A DNA stretch of 64,000 nucleotides. It comes from Holophagaceae bacterium. GTDB taxonomy: Bacteria; Acidobacteriota; Holophagae; Holophagales; Holophagaceae. Below the pieces are notes generated by a model. It saw nothing but the letters and a program-made list of their open reading frames with translations. It was not told the origin of the DNA and did not search any database. Positions 34,374-44,574 of the stretch are shown piece after piece. A program made the position numbers and the translations under genes. Location of the stretch: assembly GCA_016722505.1 (NCBI GenBank), contig JADKJH010000005.1, positions 1-64,000 on the forward strand, given 5' to 3'. Each line of letters opens with the position of its first letter. Positions within the stretch are counted from its first letter, which is position 1.

Positions 34374-35435
34374 ATGCTGCGCATCGCAATAATTCCCGGT
34401 GATGGAATCGGCCCCGAGGTGATGGCCGAAACGACGCCCTTATTGGAGTGGGTGCGGACCCGCGGCAGACAGATCGAATGGGAGATTTTTCCTCATGGCG
34501 CGGATCATTTCCTGACAACGGGTGAAACGCTCTCGAATGAAACCTTCATCTGCATCCGGGACACCTTTGACGCGATTCTTTTCGGCGCCGTTGGCGATCC
34601 TCGGGTTCCTGACGGCCGCCATGCCGAGGAAATTCTGCTGCGCTTGCGAAAGGATCTGCTGCTCCGTGTGAATCAACGCCCTTGCGCCCCGATATTGGAC
34701 AGGCATGTCCCCTTGAAGGGGGTTGCAGCCGCGAAGATCCACATAGAGGTTTTCCGGGAAAACACCGAGGGGCTTTATTGCTTGAAGGGCGAATCCACGC
34801 AACACGGCGCTACGGATTTTGCGATTCATACTGAGGCCGCTGTTCACTGTTTACTAAAGGCTGCTTTCCAACGGGCGGAGACCCTTGGCATGCCTTTGAC
34901 ACTGGCCCACAAGGCCAACGTGCTGAAGCACGGCCATGGGCTTTGGATGCGTGTGTTCCGGGGACTGCAACTCGAGTTCCCGGCCGTCCGATCCAGCGCC
35001 ATGCATGCTGATGCGCTGCTTTGCGCCTTGGTGGAACGGCCGTGGGATTTCGGTGTGATCGCTGCCGATAACTTTATAGGGGACCTCATCAGCGATCTGC
35101 TGGCTGCCTTCCAGGGCGGCATGGGCATTGCCGCTTCAGCGAACCTTGCGGTGAAGCATGATCCTGCCTTTGCGGGCCATCCATTCCGCTGCACAGGGCT
35201 CTTCGAACCAGTTCATGGATCGGCCCCGGATATCACGGGCAAGGGGGTTGCCAATCCAACAGGTGCGATGCTTTGCGCTGTGTTGATGTTCCGGCATCTT
35301 GGTTGGATCAAAGAGGCCCAAGATGTGGAAACATCCATTAAGAAGGCCCTTCAGGAAGGCGCCGCCACTCGGGACCTTGGCGGAGTGCTGACGACCACCG
35401 AAATGGGCCGGGCGCTGCGGGCGGGCCTTCACTGA
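34374..35435 (+). CDS. Isocitrate/isopropylmalate dehydrogenase family protein
   Basis: The 353-residue NAD(P)-dependent beta-decarboxylating dehydrogenase has MLRIAIIPGDGIGPEVMAE, an Arg-rich substrate loop RLRKDLLLRVNQRP, FRENTEGLY, the Lys of LAHKANVLKHGHG, FGVIAADNFIGDLISD and the cofactor region FEPVHGSAPDITGKGVANPTG. The ENTEG motif is closer to isocitrate, homoisocitrate or tartrate enzymes than to classical LeuB. No leu genes are nearby. The true substrate cannot be told from sequence. Confidence 0.8.
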   Translation: MLRIAIIPGDGIGPEVMAETTPLLEWVRTRGRQIEWEIFPHGADHFLTTGETLSNETFICIRDTFDAILFGAVGDPRVPDGRHAEEILLRLRKDLLLRVNQRPCAPILDRHVPLKGVAAAKIHIEVFRENTEGLYCLKGESTQHGATDFAIHTEAAVHCLLKAAFQRAETLGMPLTLAHKANVLKHGHGLWMRVFRGLQLEFPAVRSSAMHADALLCALVERPWDFGVIAADNFIGDLISDLLAAFQGGMGIAASANLAVKHDPAFAGHPFRCTGLFEPVHGSAPDITGKGVANPTGAMLCAVLMFRHLGWIKEAQDVETSIKKALQEGAATRDLGGVLTTTEMGRALRAGLH

Positions 35436-35505
35436 CATTTTAAGAAACAGGAATTCCAAGGTTCAGCAACTGCGGCTCAATAATTACCGGTTCAACAGCT
35501 GCGGT

Positions 35506-36255
35506 TCAACAACTGCGCATCACGCCCACGAGCACTCCTTGCAGATCAATGCGGCGGGGGTCATAGCAAGTCGGTTTGAGCTCTGGGTTATGAGGAATAA
35601 GCCACACGCCCTGCTTGTCCTTCCGATATTCCTTGAGAGTGGCTTCTTCGCCGTCAATGAGAGCCACCACACGCTCCCCATTGCGGACTTCCGCTTTGCG
35701 TTGCAGCACCACCAGATCTCCATCCAGAATGGCGTCGCCAACCATTGAATCGCCCCGCACCCGCAGCACGAAAAGATCATCCCGTTCGCGGTGGATGGAA
35801 TTGGGCACTTCCACAGGAAGAGCTCTCGTCTCAGGAAGAAGCGGCGCGCCTGCCGCGACATCACCACAGAAAGGCAGTATCCGCGCAGGTATCAGACGCG
35901 TGGCATTAAGGGCATGGAGGGCATTGAGGGCACCGGATGTTTTGGAAGCACCGGATTGAAGGCCAGCGCTATCATCGTCATCCATGGCATCCGCGGCTTC
36001 ATCTGTATCCAGGACGGACGAACCTGGCCCCGAGAGCTTGTCCCGCATGACGATATTGTTGCCCTTGCCGTGGCTGCGGCCCAGGAACCCTTTGTCGATA
36101 AGGTGCTGAACGTGCTTGTGGATGGTGCTCACGGCGCTGGACCCCACTCCTTTGCCGATCTCGGACAGGGTTGGGCTTCGCCCTTCCGACTTGACGAATG
36201 AGCGGATGAACTGAAGCACCGCGAGCTGGCGTTTGGTGAGATCGGTAGAGGTCAT
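35506..36255 (-). CDS. lexA: LexA repressor with extended acidic linker
   Basis: LexA represses SOS genes and cleaves itself when RecA filaments form. The N-terminal winged helix reads KRQLAVLQFIRSFVKSEGRS, PTLSEIGKGVGSSAVSTIHK. The cleavage site is Ala-Gly in DVAAGAPLLPE, the catalytic Ser is in RGDSMVGDAI and the Lys in EEATLKEY. The 249-residue length exceeds the usual 200 because of an Asp/Ser-rich linker (about residues 78-115). The operator sequence in this group is unknown to me and I could not assign one. Confidence 0.95.
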   Translation of the reverse strand: MTSTDLTKRQLAVLQFIRSFVKSEGRSPTLSEIGKGVGSSAVSTIHKHVQHLIDKGFLGRSHGKGNNIVMRDKLSGPGSSVLDTDEAADAMDDDDSAGLQSGASKTSGALNALHALNATRLIPARILPFCGDVAAGAPLLPETRALPVEVPNSIHRERDDLFVLRVRGDSMVGDAILDGDLVVLQRKAEVRNGERVVALIDGEEATLKEYRKDKQGVWLIPHNPELKPTCYDPRRIDLQGVLVGVMRSC

Positions 36256-36455
36256 GAATTCAAGGTAGGAAGAAGCGGTCCCTAGGTCAATCCCTTTTTT
36301 TTCGTTTTTTTTCTAGGCCTTCCCTCCGGTCCGGAATCCCCGCTCGGAACAGCCCGGCACCCGTCATATACTGGAGGACTGTTGCTCACAAGGCGCGCGT
36401 CCCTGTTTCAAAGGGCCGGTTTGCGCAAAGAGCTTTGATAAGGGGAAAAGGGCCT

Positions 36456-38275
36456 ATGTCCACCGCGCTCGCAAACGCTCAGTCAATCCACGACACGAAA
36501 ACACTGATAAATGATTTTTCCATCGAAATCGGGACCGTCAACGGTTCCGGTTCCCAAACAGCCAACAGCGTGCTGATGCGCACCATCTTCCAGATGGGGG
36601 TCCCCGTCAGCGGGAAAACCTTTTCCCAAGCAACATCGCAGGGCTTCCCACCTGGTTCCAAATCCGCGCCAACACAAAGGGCTATGTGGCCCGCAAGGCC
36701 GTCGTGGACCTGATGATCTGCATGAATCCCGAGTCTGCGAAGGATGACGTTCTGAAGCTCACCGCTGGCGCGCTGGTCATTTATGACGAGCCCCTCAAGC
36801 TCAACACGCTCCGCGACGACCTCATCTACTACCCGGTGCCATTCCAGAAGCTGGTCACCGCCAGCTGCCCTGAGCCCAAGCTGCACAAACTGGTGAAGAA
36901 CATGATCTACGTGGGCGTCGCTGGTCAGATGCTCGGCTTGGACATGAGCGAAACCAAGATGGCCATCACCAAGCAGCTCAAGGGCAAACAGAAAGCCATC
37001 GAGATCAACCAAGCAGCTGTGGACGCGGGTTTTGCATGGGCAGCTGAGAACATGCCAGAGCAAACCCGCCTCAAGGTCGTCGCAGACAACAAGACGGCCG
37101 GCAACATCATCATCGACGGCAATGCGGCTTGCGCGCTGGGCGCCATGTTCGCGGGAGTGCAGGTCGTCGGATGGTATCCCATCACGCCATCTTCATCATT
37201 GGTGGAGTCCCTCATCGACTACGCCGACGAATACCGCCGCGATGAAAATGGAAAACTCACCGTGGCCCACGTGCAAATGGAAGATGAACTGGCTTCAGCA
37301 GGCTTGGTGTTCGGTGCGGGATGGGCGGGCGCACGTGCTATGACTGCGACTTCGGGCCCTGGCATCTCGCTCATGAGCGAATTCATCGGGCTGGGATATT
37401 TTACGGAAATCCCGGGCGTCTTTTTCAATGTGGCGCGCACCGGGCCTTCCACGGGGCTTCCCACGCGCACCATGCAAGGCGACATCGAGTTGTGCGCCAA
37501 GTGCAGCCATGGGGACACTCAGTACATCAACCTCTACCCCGGAAATATGTCTGAATGCTTTGAGTTTGCCTATGAGAGTTTCAATCTGGCTGAGCGTTTC
37601 CAAACCCCCGTCTTTGTGGTGACCGATCTTGACCTGGGCATGCAGAACTGGATGTCCAAGCCCTTCCCCTACCCAGAAGGGAACTTCGACCGCGGCAAGG
37701 TGCTGGGCGAGAAGGAGCTGGCTGAGATGAAGGATTGGGGCCGCTATAAGGATGTGGATGGAGACGGCATTCCCTATCGCACGCTGCCAGGAACGCCCGG
37801 CGGCAAGGGAGCCTACTTCACCCGCGGTTCGGGCCACAATGCCTATGCCCAATACACCGAGAAGCCGAAAGACTACACGGATCTGATGGACCGGCTGCGG
37901 GCAAAGTATGAGACCGCCAAGGGCTATGTGCCCAAGCCCATTGTGGATGACACCGGTTCCAAGCGTGGTGTGCTGGCTTTCGGTTCCAGCGATCCCGCGG
38001 TCACGGAAGCCAGGGATGTGCTGGCGGAATCTTTCCAGAAGAAGACGGATTACCTGCGGCTGCGTGCCCTGCCCTTCACCACGGAAGTAGACGCCTTCAT
38101 CAAGCGCTCGGATGTCATCTACGTAGTGGAACAAAATCGCGATGCCCAGATGAAGGCGCTGCTGGTGGAGTTTTATCCCGAAGCGGCTATGAAATTCAAG
38201 TCGGTGCTGCATTACGACGGCATGGCCCTCGCCGCGCAGACCATCGTTGACCAGATTATTGCATTCGAGAAATAA
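36456..38275 (+). pseudogene. korA: 2-oxoacid:ferredoxin oxidoreductase alpha (gamma-alpha fusion), one-base frameshift
   Basis: The N-terminal gamma domain (INDFSIEIGTVNGSGSQTAN, then LFPSNIAGLPTWFQIRANTK in the next phase) is joined to the alpha domain, which has NAACALGAMFAGVQVVGWYP, ITPSSSLVESL and GPGISLMSEFIGLGYFTEIP. With KorB it decarboxylates a 2-oxoacid, most likely 2-oxoglutarate, to acyl-CoA and reduces ferredoxin. The frame breaks at AAAA 36615-36618. A fifth A gives SGKNLFPSN and 606 residues. The open pieces are 36456-36713 and 36686-38275. Loss would harm central metabolism, so a consensus error is likely. Confidence 0.85.
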
Positions 38276-38285
38276 GGAGACCGAG

Positions 38286-39323
38286 ATGACTACTTCCGCA
38301 CCTGTGGTTCCCACTAACAAGCTCGGCCTCACCAAGCAGGATTACGTGGGCAGCAAATCCACGCTGTGCGCTGGCTGCGGCCACGACAGCATCACCGCCC
38401 AACTCATCAACGCCGCCTTCGAGATGAATATCGAGGCCCACAAGGTTGGCAAATATTCCGGCATTGGGTGCTCCTCGAAGACCCCTGCCTATTTCTTCAA
38501 TCAGGCCTGGGGCTTCAACAGCGTCCATGGCCGCATGCCCAGCATCGCCTCCGGCGCCGCCCTAGCCAATCGTGAACTGATCAACATCGGCATTTCCGGC
38601 GCCGGGGATTCCATGTCCATTGGCATCGGCCAGTTCGTGCATACCATCCGCCGCAACGCTCCCATCATCTACATCATCGAAGACAACGGTGTTTACGGCC
38701 TCACCAAGGGCCAGTTCTCGGCCACAGCCGATCTCGGTTCCGTGCTGAAACATGGCTCTGTGAACGAACTCGCCCCCATCGATCCCTGCACGTTGGCGAT
38801 GGAGCTTGGTTGCGGTTTTGTCGCACGTTCCTTCAGCGGCGATCCCAAACAGTTGAACACCATTCTGAAGGCCGCGATGGTCCACAACGGCACCTGCATC
38901 ATTGATGTCATCAGCCCTTGCGTGACCTTCAACAACCACGACAGCTCCACCAAATCCTACAAGAACGCCAAGGATCATGACTTCCCCCTCCACGAACTGG
39001 GTTTCGTGCAGTTCAATGAACTGGAGCAGGTAGAAATCCCAGCTGGCGAGAGTAGGGTGGTGACCTTCCCAGACGGCTCAAAAGTTTCCTTCCGCGGGCT
39101 ACGCGAGGACTACGATCCCACAGACCGGTTCGGCGCCATGAAGACGCTGCATGAGGGCCTGGAAAAAGGCGAATTCCTAACGGGGCTTCTTTACATCAAC
39201 ACCGAGAAACCCAATATCCACGACACCACCCACATCGTCGACACCCCGCTGGTGCATCTGGGCCAAGCCGCGCTGAAGCCAGGCAAGGATGTCCTGGCCA
39301 AGTGCATGGCCGAGCTCATGTAA
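38286..39323 (+). CDS. korB: 2-oxoacid:ferredoxin oxidoreductase beta subunit
   Basis: The 345-residue subunit binds thiamine diphosphate and an iron-sulfur cluster. It has the CAGCGHDSITAQLI motif, YSGIGCSSKTPAYF, and the TPP/magnesium motif GISGAGDSMSIGIGQFVHTI with EDNGVYGLTKGQ. It follows korA by 10 bases with AAGGAG before the ATG. A clear terminator lies downstream, closing a two-gene operon. Confidence 0.95.
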   Translation: MTTSAPVVPTNKLGLTKQDYVGSKSTLCAGCGHDSITAQLINAAFEMNIEAHKVGKYSGIGCSSKTPAYFFNQAWGFNSVHGRMPSIASGAALANRELINIGISGAGDSMSIGIGQFVHTIRRNAPIIYIIEDNGVYGLTKGQFSATADLGSVLKHGSVNELAPIDPCTLAMELGCGFVARSFSGDPKQLNTILKAAMVHNGTCIIDVISPCVTFNNHDSSTKSYKNAKDHDFPLHELGFVQFNELEQVEIPAGESRVVTFPDGSKVSFRGLREDYDPTDRFGAMKTLHEGLEKGEFLTGLLYINTEKPNIHDTTHIVDTPLVHLGQAALKPGKDVLAKCMAELM

Positions 39324-39341
39324 CATTAATCGATACAATGG

Positions 39342-39366
39342 AAAGCCGCCGCGCAAGGCGGCTTTT
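39342..39366 (+). terminator. Terminator after korB
   Basis: AAAGCCGCC and GGCGGCTTT form a perfect 9-base stem with loop GCGCAA, followed by TC and A/T-rich sequence. It lies 18 bases past the korB stop. Confidence 0.85.
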
Positions 39367-39426
39367 CATATTCATGGGAATGGTTCAGGAACCCGCGGGT
39401 AGTTCCGTATCGGCAAAACCACCAGG

Positions 39427-39876
39427 TCATCGTTTTTTTTCAACCAGCGCCGGATTCTCCAGAGGCGGTTTGAAATTGTTGTAGAAGACCGAAGGGACGG
39501 AAGGCGGATGGGGGTGCGAAGGGTCCTGGGCCATGAACTCGCTTAGCATCTGTTTGTTGGTTCTGGACTCATAGCCAAATTCGTAAGCGGTCATCAGCAC
39601 TGGCGCGGTGCGAGCCATAAATTCAAATAAGCGCTGATGCCGCTCTAGATCCGAGGACTCCACCACCTCAACAGTGGCCGAAGGCATCTGGGCGCGTCGT
39701 GACAGGCTTGATTTGCGATTTGAGGCTTTTTCCCCGGGGATTTCCCAGGGCCGCCAGTTGGGTCGCTCCAACTGGAAGGCTGACATCTGAAATTGGATTC
39801 CCTCCCGGCTGTGCTCTTGCAATTTCTCATCCGCAAAAGCAAGGATGGCAAGGGAGGCAGCGAGAGAAAGAACCAT
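39427..39876 (-). CDS. Hypothetical secreted protein
   Basis: The frame has a probable signal peptide MVLSLAASLAILAFADEK from the ATG at 39876, giving 149 residues. The mature part contains SDLERHQRLFEFMARTAPVL and a Pro/Asn-rich tail, with no recognised domain. The frame is also open for 12 codons upstream. Confidence 0.55.
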   Translation of the reverse strand: MVLSLAASLAILAFADEKLQEHSREGIQFQMSAFQLERPNWRPWEIPGEKASNRKSSLSRRAQMPSATVEVVESSDLERHQRLFEFMARTAPVLMTAYEFGYESRTNKQMLSEFMAQDPSHPHPPSVPSVFYNNFKPPLENPALVEKKR

Positions 39877-39974
39877 GTGGAGCAGTGTCGGTTCCGATCC
39901 CCCGCCGGTCAACGTCCGCTCCGGAGAATCCGCCCTTGGAGTAGCGCTGCGCTTCCGATAGACTAGGCATTCCC

Positions 39975-40050
39975 GGGCCCGTAGCTCAGCTGGGAGAGCG
40001 CCTCGTTCGCAATGAGGAGGTCGTCAGTTCGATCCTGATCGGGTCCACCA
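39975..40050 (+). tRNA. tRNA-Ala (CGC)
   Basis: The 76-base gene starts GGGCCCGTAGCTCAGCTGGG and ends CGGGTCCACCA with encoded CCA. The anticodon arm CCTCG-TTCGCAA-TGAGG gives anticodon CGC, reading GCG alanine codons. Acceptor, D and T stems all pair. Its last bases are repeated twice downstream as part of a 178-base tandem repeat. Confidence 0.95.
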
Positions 40051-40470
40051 AGTTTCTACTTTTCGGCGGTCTTCGGGCCGCCGTTCTCATGTATGGGACG
40101 ACCTCGCCAACCATCAATGTCGGTCGTCATCCCGCTCAACAAGGCCGCTTTGTGCGGCCTCGTTGCCGCCGATGCTCGCTGCGCTGCGCTCGCCGTCGCG
40201 TGAGCCTCGATCCTGATCGGGTCCACCAAGTTTTTACTTTTCGGCGGTCTTCGGGCCGCCGTTCTCATGTATGGGACGACCTCGCCAACCATCGATGTCG
40301 GTCGTCATCCCGCTCAACAAGGCCGCTTTGTGCGGCCTCGTTGCCACCGTTGCTCGCTTCGCTGCGCACGCTGTCGCGTGATCCTCCATCCTGATCGGGC
40401 CCACCAAAGTTTCTTTTTTCGGCGGTCTTCGGGCCGCCGTTTTCATTGCTGGGACGACCTCGCAATTTCA
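40033..40470 (+). repeat. 178-base tandem repeat containing the tRNA-Ala 3' end
   Basis: Copies start at 40033, 40211 and 40389, exactly 178 bases apart, and the third fades out near 40470. Each begins with TCCTGATCGGGTCCACCA, the T-arm and acceptor end of tRNA-Ala. A hairpin CGGCGG-TCTTCGGG-CCGCCG follows in each. Copies one and two carry a second hairpin (AGGCCGC-TTTGT-GCGGCCT). Copies are about 90% alike. The first copy's hairpin at 40064-40083 probably terminates the tRNA transcript. Confidence 0.85.
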
Positions 40471-40478
40471 TCACCGAT

Positions 40479-41096
40479 CTACCTCATGTTGGCGGCTTCC
40501 ACAATGTCATCAAGCACACGCTGGGAGTTCATGATGAACGTATGGATCGTAGGGATTTCAATGATTGGCTGGCCTTCGTAGAGTGCTGTCTCGGATACAG
40601 CCAGGATTCCGTCATTGGGTTCAAGGCCAAACGGGCTATGAGTTCCCTGAGGTCCCTTATTGCCAGCGTAGACCCTCGTGGGGACCTTTGGAACAGGCAA
40701 TGATTCCATGAAAGCAGCATCGCTGAGCAGTTGCCCCATCTCGCCATTCCAGGCACGGTAGAGCGGGAATTCACGGAAGGCTTTCGCGGCGCGGCTTACC
40801 TTGCTGGGTGGGGCGAGGAAGAAACAAGCACGTGGCGCCCGTTCATAGGGCACCAATAGTGCGGAGCGGATCAAAACGCAGCCCAGAGAATGGCCCACAA
40901 GAATGAAGTCGTCGTCTTCACTCCATTTCTGGATGAAATCCGAAAGCCGCCGGACCGTATCGTCCAAAGTGCCAAAGGTCGCTGAGTATGAAAACAGGGA
41001 AACCTTGATGCCACGCCTGCACAACCTAGCCGCCAGCCAGAGTAGGGAGGCCGCGGTGCGACCCATGCCATGCACCAGGATGGCCCTCATAGCCAT
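40479..41096 (-). CDS. Alpha/beta hydrolase
   Basis: The 205-residue protein starts MAMRAILVHGMGRTAASLLW with an oxyanion-type HG motif. The nucleophile elbow is DDFILVGHSLGCVLIRSAL and a likely catalytic His lies in IEIPTIHTFIMNS. Size and motifs resemble small lipase/acylhydrolase proteins. The substrate is unknown. The start could also be the third codon (MRAILV). Confidence 0.8.
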   Translation of the reverse strand: MAMRAILVHGMGRTAASLLWLAARLCRRGIKVSLFSYSATFGTLDDTVRRLSDFIQKWSEDDDFILVGHSLGCVLIRSALLVPYERAPRACFFLAPPSKVSRAAKAFREFPLYRAWNGEMGQLLSDAAFMESLPVPKVPTRVYAGNKGPQGTHSPFGLEPNDGILAVSETALYEGQPIIEIPTIHTFIMNSQRVLDDIVEAANMR

Positions 41097-41253
41097 CCTT
41101 TCAGGTGCAATCCCACCTGGTGCAACTGAGGACCTGCATTTTCTCCAGAGAAGCCGCCACCCATTTACCAGCTGTCAATGTTTGCCTCCTATTCGGTGCT
41201 GAGGAGACTACAGGGTCGCACCACCTCCGGCAGCCCCGCGCTACTCTATCTTC

Positions 41254-41844
41254 ATGATCGGACGACTACGCGGTGAATTGATCCAGAAGCTGCCCAACCA
41301 GGCGCTCATCGAATGCGCGGGGGTGGGGTATGCCGCGGCCATCAGCTTGGGCACCTATGGATTGCTCCCGGAGGTGGGGCACGAGGCAACGTTGTGGATT
41401 GAAACGCTGCTGCGGGAAAATGAGCTTTCTCTTTTAGGGTTCTACTCCCTTTCCGAACGGGATCTTTATCGGATGCTCGTCAAAGTGGATGGTGTCGGCC
41501 CAAAGCTTGCGCTGGCTGCGCTGGGCGCATTGCCCATGTCCGAATTGATTCAAGGAATCCGCAACCGCGACGTGAAACTGCTGGTGCATATTCCGGGTGT
41601 CGGAAAGAAGACCGCTGAAAAGCTGTGCTTTGAACTCAGTGAAAAAATGGGCGGCCTTTCAGGTCTTGATGGGCTGGGCGGCGCGGCGGCTCCTGGCGAC
41701 GCCTGGGAAGCGGACCTCCGATCCGCGCTGACCAATCTAGGATTCAAGGAAGACAGCGTGATGCTTGCGGTCATCGAGCTTAGAGCCACAAGGCCTCCAC
41801 TTCCAGAGGCCATCCGGTTGGCGCTGAGAGCACTTCAACGATGA
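41254..41844 (+). CDS. ruvA: Holliday junction helicase subunit RuvA
   Basis: RuvA binds four-way junctions and loads RuvB for branch migration. The 196-residue protein has the OB domain start MIGRLRGELIQKLPNQALIE, the two helix-hairpin-helix motifs in LVKVDGVGPKLALAALGALP and LLVHIPGVGKKTAEKLCFEL, and a C-terminal domain contacting RuvB. No ruvB or ruvC is adjacent. It overlaps the dehydrogenase gene by four bases. Confidence 0.95.
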   Translation: MIGRLRGELIQKLPNQALIECAGVGYAAAISLGTYGLLPEVGHEATLWIETLLRENELSLLGFYSLSERDLYRMLVKVDGVGPKLALAALGALPMSELIQGIRNRDVKLLVHIPGVGKKTAEKLCFELSEKMGGLSGLDGLGGAAAPGDAWEADLRSALTNLGFKEDSVMLAVIELRATRPPLPEAIRLALRALQR

Positions 41845-42775
41845 GCGTCCGCATTCTTTCAACTTCCCCTTTGGCCGGAGATGCGCTCCGGGAGTTGGGA
41901 ACGGCTTTTCCTGATTTGCTCATCACACCGTTCCGGACACCGTCGTGGAACGCGGCCTTGGAATCAGCCGAAGCCATCGTCGTGATGTTATCCGAACCCA
42001 TCTCGGAAGCGGATATCCAGGCTGCGCCAAAGCTCAAAGCCATTGGAACGTATTCAGTGGGCGTGAACCATCTGCCGCTTTCCGTGTGTGAAGCCAAGGG
42101 CATCATCATCGTGAACACGCCGGGAGTGTTGACCGATTCCACCGCAGATATCGCCCTGGCCTTGCTGCTTTCGGTGACCCGCAGAATCGCCGAAGGCGAA
42201 GCCCTGGTGCGTTCTGGAACCTGGACCGGATGGCGGCCGGATCAACTTCTGGGGCTGAGCCTCACAGGGAAAACCTGCGGCATTCTTGGATCGGGGCCCA
42301 TCGGAAAAGCCTTCGCCAAGCGCGTTTGGGGCATGGGGATGAATCCCGTATTCTGGGACCGCGAGGCCTGCGGCGGCAGCGTCGGCTTCGGACCTGAGGC
42401 CGCACCACGATTGCCATTGCATGATCTGCTCGGCCAAAGCGCAGTGCTATCGCTTCATTGCCCCCTGACGGATGCGACCCGCGGCCTGCTGGACCGCGAG
42501 GCTCTGCTGAGGCTCCCAAGGGAGCGGTAATCATCAACACCGCCCGGGGTGGAATCCTGGATGAAACGGCGGTCCTTGAGTTGCTGGAGTCAGGCTACCT
42601 TGGTGGCGTCGGCCTCGATGTCTATGAGAATGAGCCCCACCTCAATCCCAAATGGAGTTCGGCGCCTCGGACGGTTCTGCTACCCCACCTGGGTTCGGCC
42701 ACGGTCGAAACCAGAACAGCCATGGCAAGGCTGCTCTGCGAAGGAATTGCCAAGGCGTTTCGTACATTTGAATGA
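41841..42775 (+). pseudogene. D-isomer-specific 2-hydroxyacid dehydrogenase, one-base frameshift
   Basis: The N-terminal piece (41841-42530) has the catalytic Arg region and the start of the NAD domain GKTCGILGSGPIGKAFAKRV. The second piece (from about 42515 to 42775) has GAVIINTARGGILDETAVLE, GGVGLDVYENEP and the His region PHLGSATVETR. The frame is lost at CCC 42515-42517. One more C gives LLRLPKGAVIINTARGG and 311 residues, the family length. It resembles glyoxylate/hydroxypyruvate reductases and could equally be a phosphoglycerate dehydrogenase relative. Confidence 0.8.
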
Positions 42776-42817
42776 TGTCCGCAGTGCTAACCTATGGCTG
42801 CACATACGAGGTATCCC

Positions 42818-44359
42818 ATGGCGCGTCCCTGGCTCCGTCTGCTTGATCCTGATCTGTTCGCGCTGAGAGCTTCACTTGGCCCAGATGCCATCTCAAGGCT
42901 GCGCTACGCCAAGGCCCTCAACTCCCGCAGCCTCCACGTCGAGGCCGCCGAGGTGCTGGATAGGATTTTGGCGGAGGAGCGGGCCAATGGCGAAGCCTGG
43001 TTCGAGCGGATCTTATGCGAGGGCGACCACTCCACCGACGAGGAGTTACAGCGCCTTTCTGTGGAATTGAAAGCTGTGCGGGACGAACATCCCGGTGAAG
43101 CGACCCCCCTTCGCAATCTCGCTTTTTTAAGAATCATTGAGAATCAGTTGGACGAAGCTGAAGCCCTGATTGAAAAAGCAATGGCGAAAGACGACCAGGA
43201 TGCCAAGACCTTCGAACTTATGGGTCTGTTGGCCCTCCATCAGGATCACCTGGAACCTGCCAAAGGGGCGCTGTTGAAGGCCTTGAGCCTACAACCGAAA
43301 AACCCTGTGGCATTGCGCATGCTCGGAATCGTGTGCGAACAAATGGGGGATCATCCCGCCGCCGAAGCTCAAGCCCTGGCGTCCCTTGAGCTGGATCCCA
43401 ATTATTATTGGGGCTGGCATACCTTAGGCGAATTCCTTTTGCAGCGCGGCGCAAGTCAAGAGGGCATGCGCTGCGTCCACCGCGCCCGGAGCCTGAATAT
43501 CACAGAGCCCAGCAGCTATTTCCTCGTGGCGGAAATTTTTGCTGAACAAGGTCAACTTGATATGGCCCAGGCAGAGTTGCATAAGTTGATCCTGTTGGCA
43601 CCTCCCGCATCCACATTCTCCGAGGCCCAATCACTCCTGGGTGAATTCAAGCGCGACCTGGGCGACCGAGATGGCGCCATTTCCTACTTCACCATGGCAG
43701 CGGACACGGACCCGAGCGCGGCTAATCCCTGGGCGGCCCTGGGTGAAATGGCCCGGGAAGACGAACGATGGGAAGACGCATTGCGCTGCTATCAGGAAGC
43801 GCTGGCCAGGGATCCAGAAGCAGCGGATCTGCAGGTTCAGCTCGGTTACACAATCCTGGAGACAGGCACGGTCAAAGAAGCTGAACACACCTTCTGCAAA
43901 GCCCTGGAAGCTGACCCCAGTGAATACAGCGCTTACCTGGGGCTTTCCGAATGCGCCCGCAAGGCCCAACGCCCTGAGGACCAGTTGCGTATGGTGAAAG
44001 AGGCCATGACGTTGGCGCCGGATGATCCCGATGTGTGGAATGCCAATGGTGTGGCGCTCGAAGTCGCGCATCGCTTGCCGGAAGCCACCAAGGCCTACAA
44101 CAAAGCCTTGAGCCTGGACCCGCATCATCGCAAGGCCGCGAACAATCTGGGTTTCCTTCTTGAAAAGCGGATCTCCCAAGGGGAAACCGGCCTGAAAGAC
44201 CAAGTCATCAATGCTTGGAAGCGCCGCCTGCTCATCTGCCGCGACGAAGGCCAAAGCATGCGCATGGCCACTGAGCATCTTTCAAAATTAGGCATTCCGG
44301 ACGAGACCTTGGATGCGTGGATCTCGAAAGAGGAAGTCCCCGTTGCCGTTGAAAATTGA
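42818..44359 (+). CDS. Tetratricopeptide-repeat protein
   Basis: The 513-residue protein consists almost wholly of TPR units, for example AANPWAALGEMAREDERWEDALRCY and NANGVALEVAHRLPEATKAYNKALSL. It has no signal peptide. GAGG lies 8 bases before the ATG at 42818; the frame is also open from 42794. TPR proteins act as scaffolds, and no partner can be deduced here. Confidence 0.8.
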   Translation: MARPWLRLLDPDLFALRASLGPDAISRLRYAKALNSRSLHVEAAEVLDRILAEERANGEAWFERILCEGDHSTDEELQRLSVELKAVRDEHPGEATPLRNLAFLRIIENQLDEAEALIEKAMAKDDQDAKTFELMGLLALHQDHLEPAKGALLKALSLQPKNPVALRMLGIVCEQMGDHPAAEAQALASLELDPNYYWGWHTLGEFLLQRGASQEGMRCVHRARSLNITEPSSYFLVAEIFAEQGQLDMAQAELHKLILLAPPASTFSEAQSLLGEFKRDLGDRDGAISYFTMAADTDPSAANPWAALGEMAREDERWEDALRCYQEALARDPEAADLQVQLGYTILETGTVKEAEHTFCKALEADPSEYSAYLGLSECARKAQRPEDQLRMVKEAMTLAPDDPDVWNANGVALEVAHRLPEATKAYNKALSLDPHHRKAANNLGFLLEKRISQGETGLKDQVINAWKRRLLICRDEGQSMRMATEHLSKLGIPDETLDAWISKEEVPVAVEN

Positions 44360-44574
44360 CCGGCTTTGCGAGCAGCGCTTTTCGCTTGACGATGGCGTCA
44401 TTCGCCCGGGGAAAATACCCGGATAAGGGCCTTGGGTGCGGGTTTACATGAAGTAAAAGGCATTTGGCAGCCTTTCCGCATGTTGTGTGGAAAACACTGC
44501 GGATTGGCATCCTTCAGGGCCCCTAAACCCCTATCTTCCATGGACTTCTGTTTCCTGCCCTAATTCATCAACAC

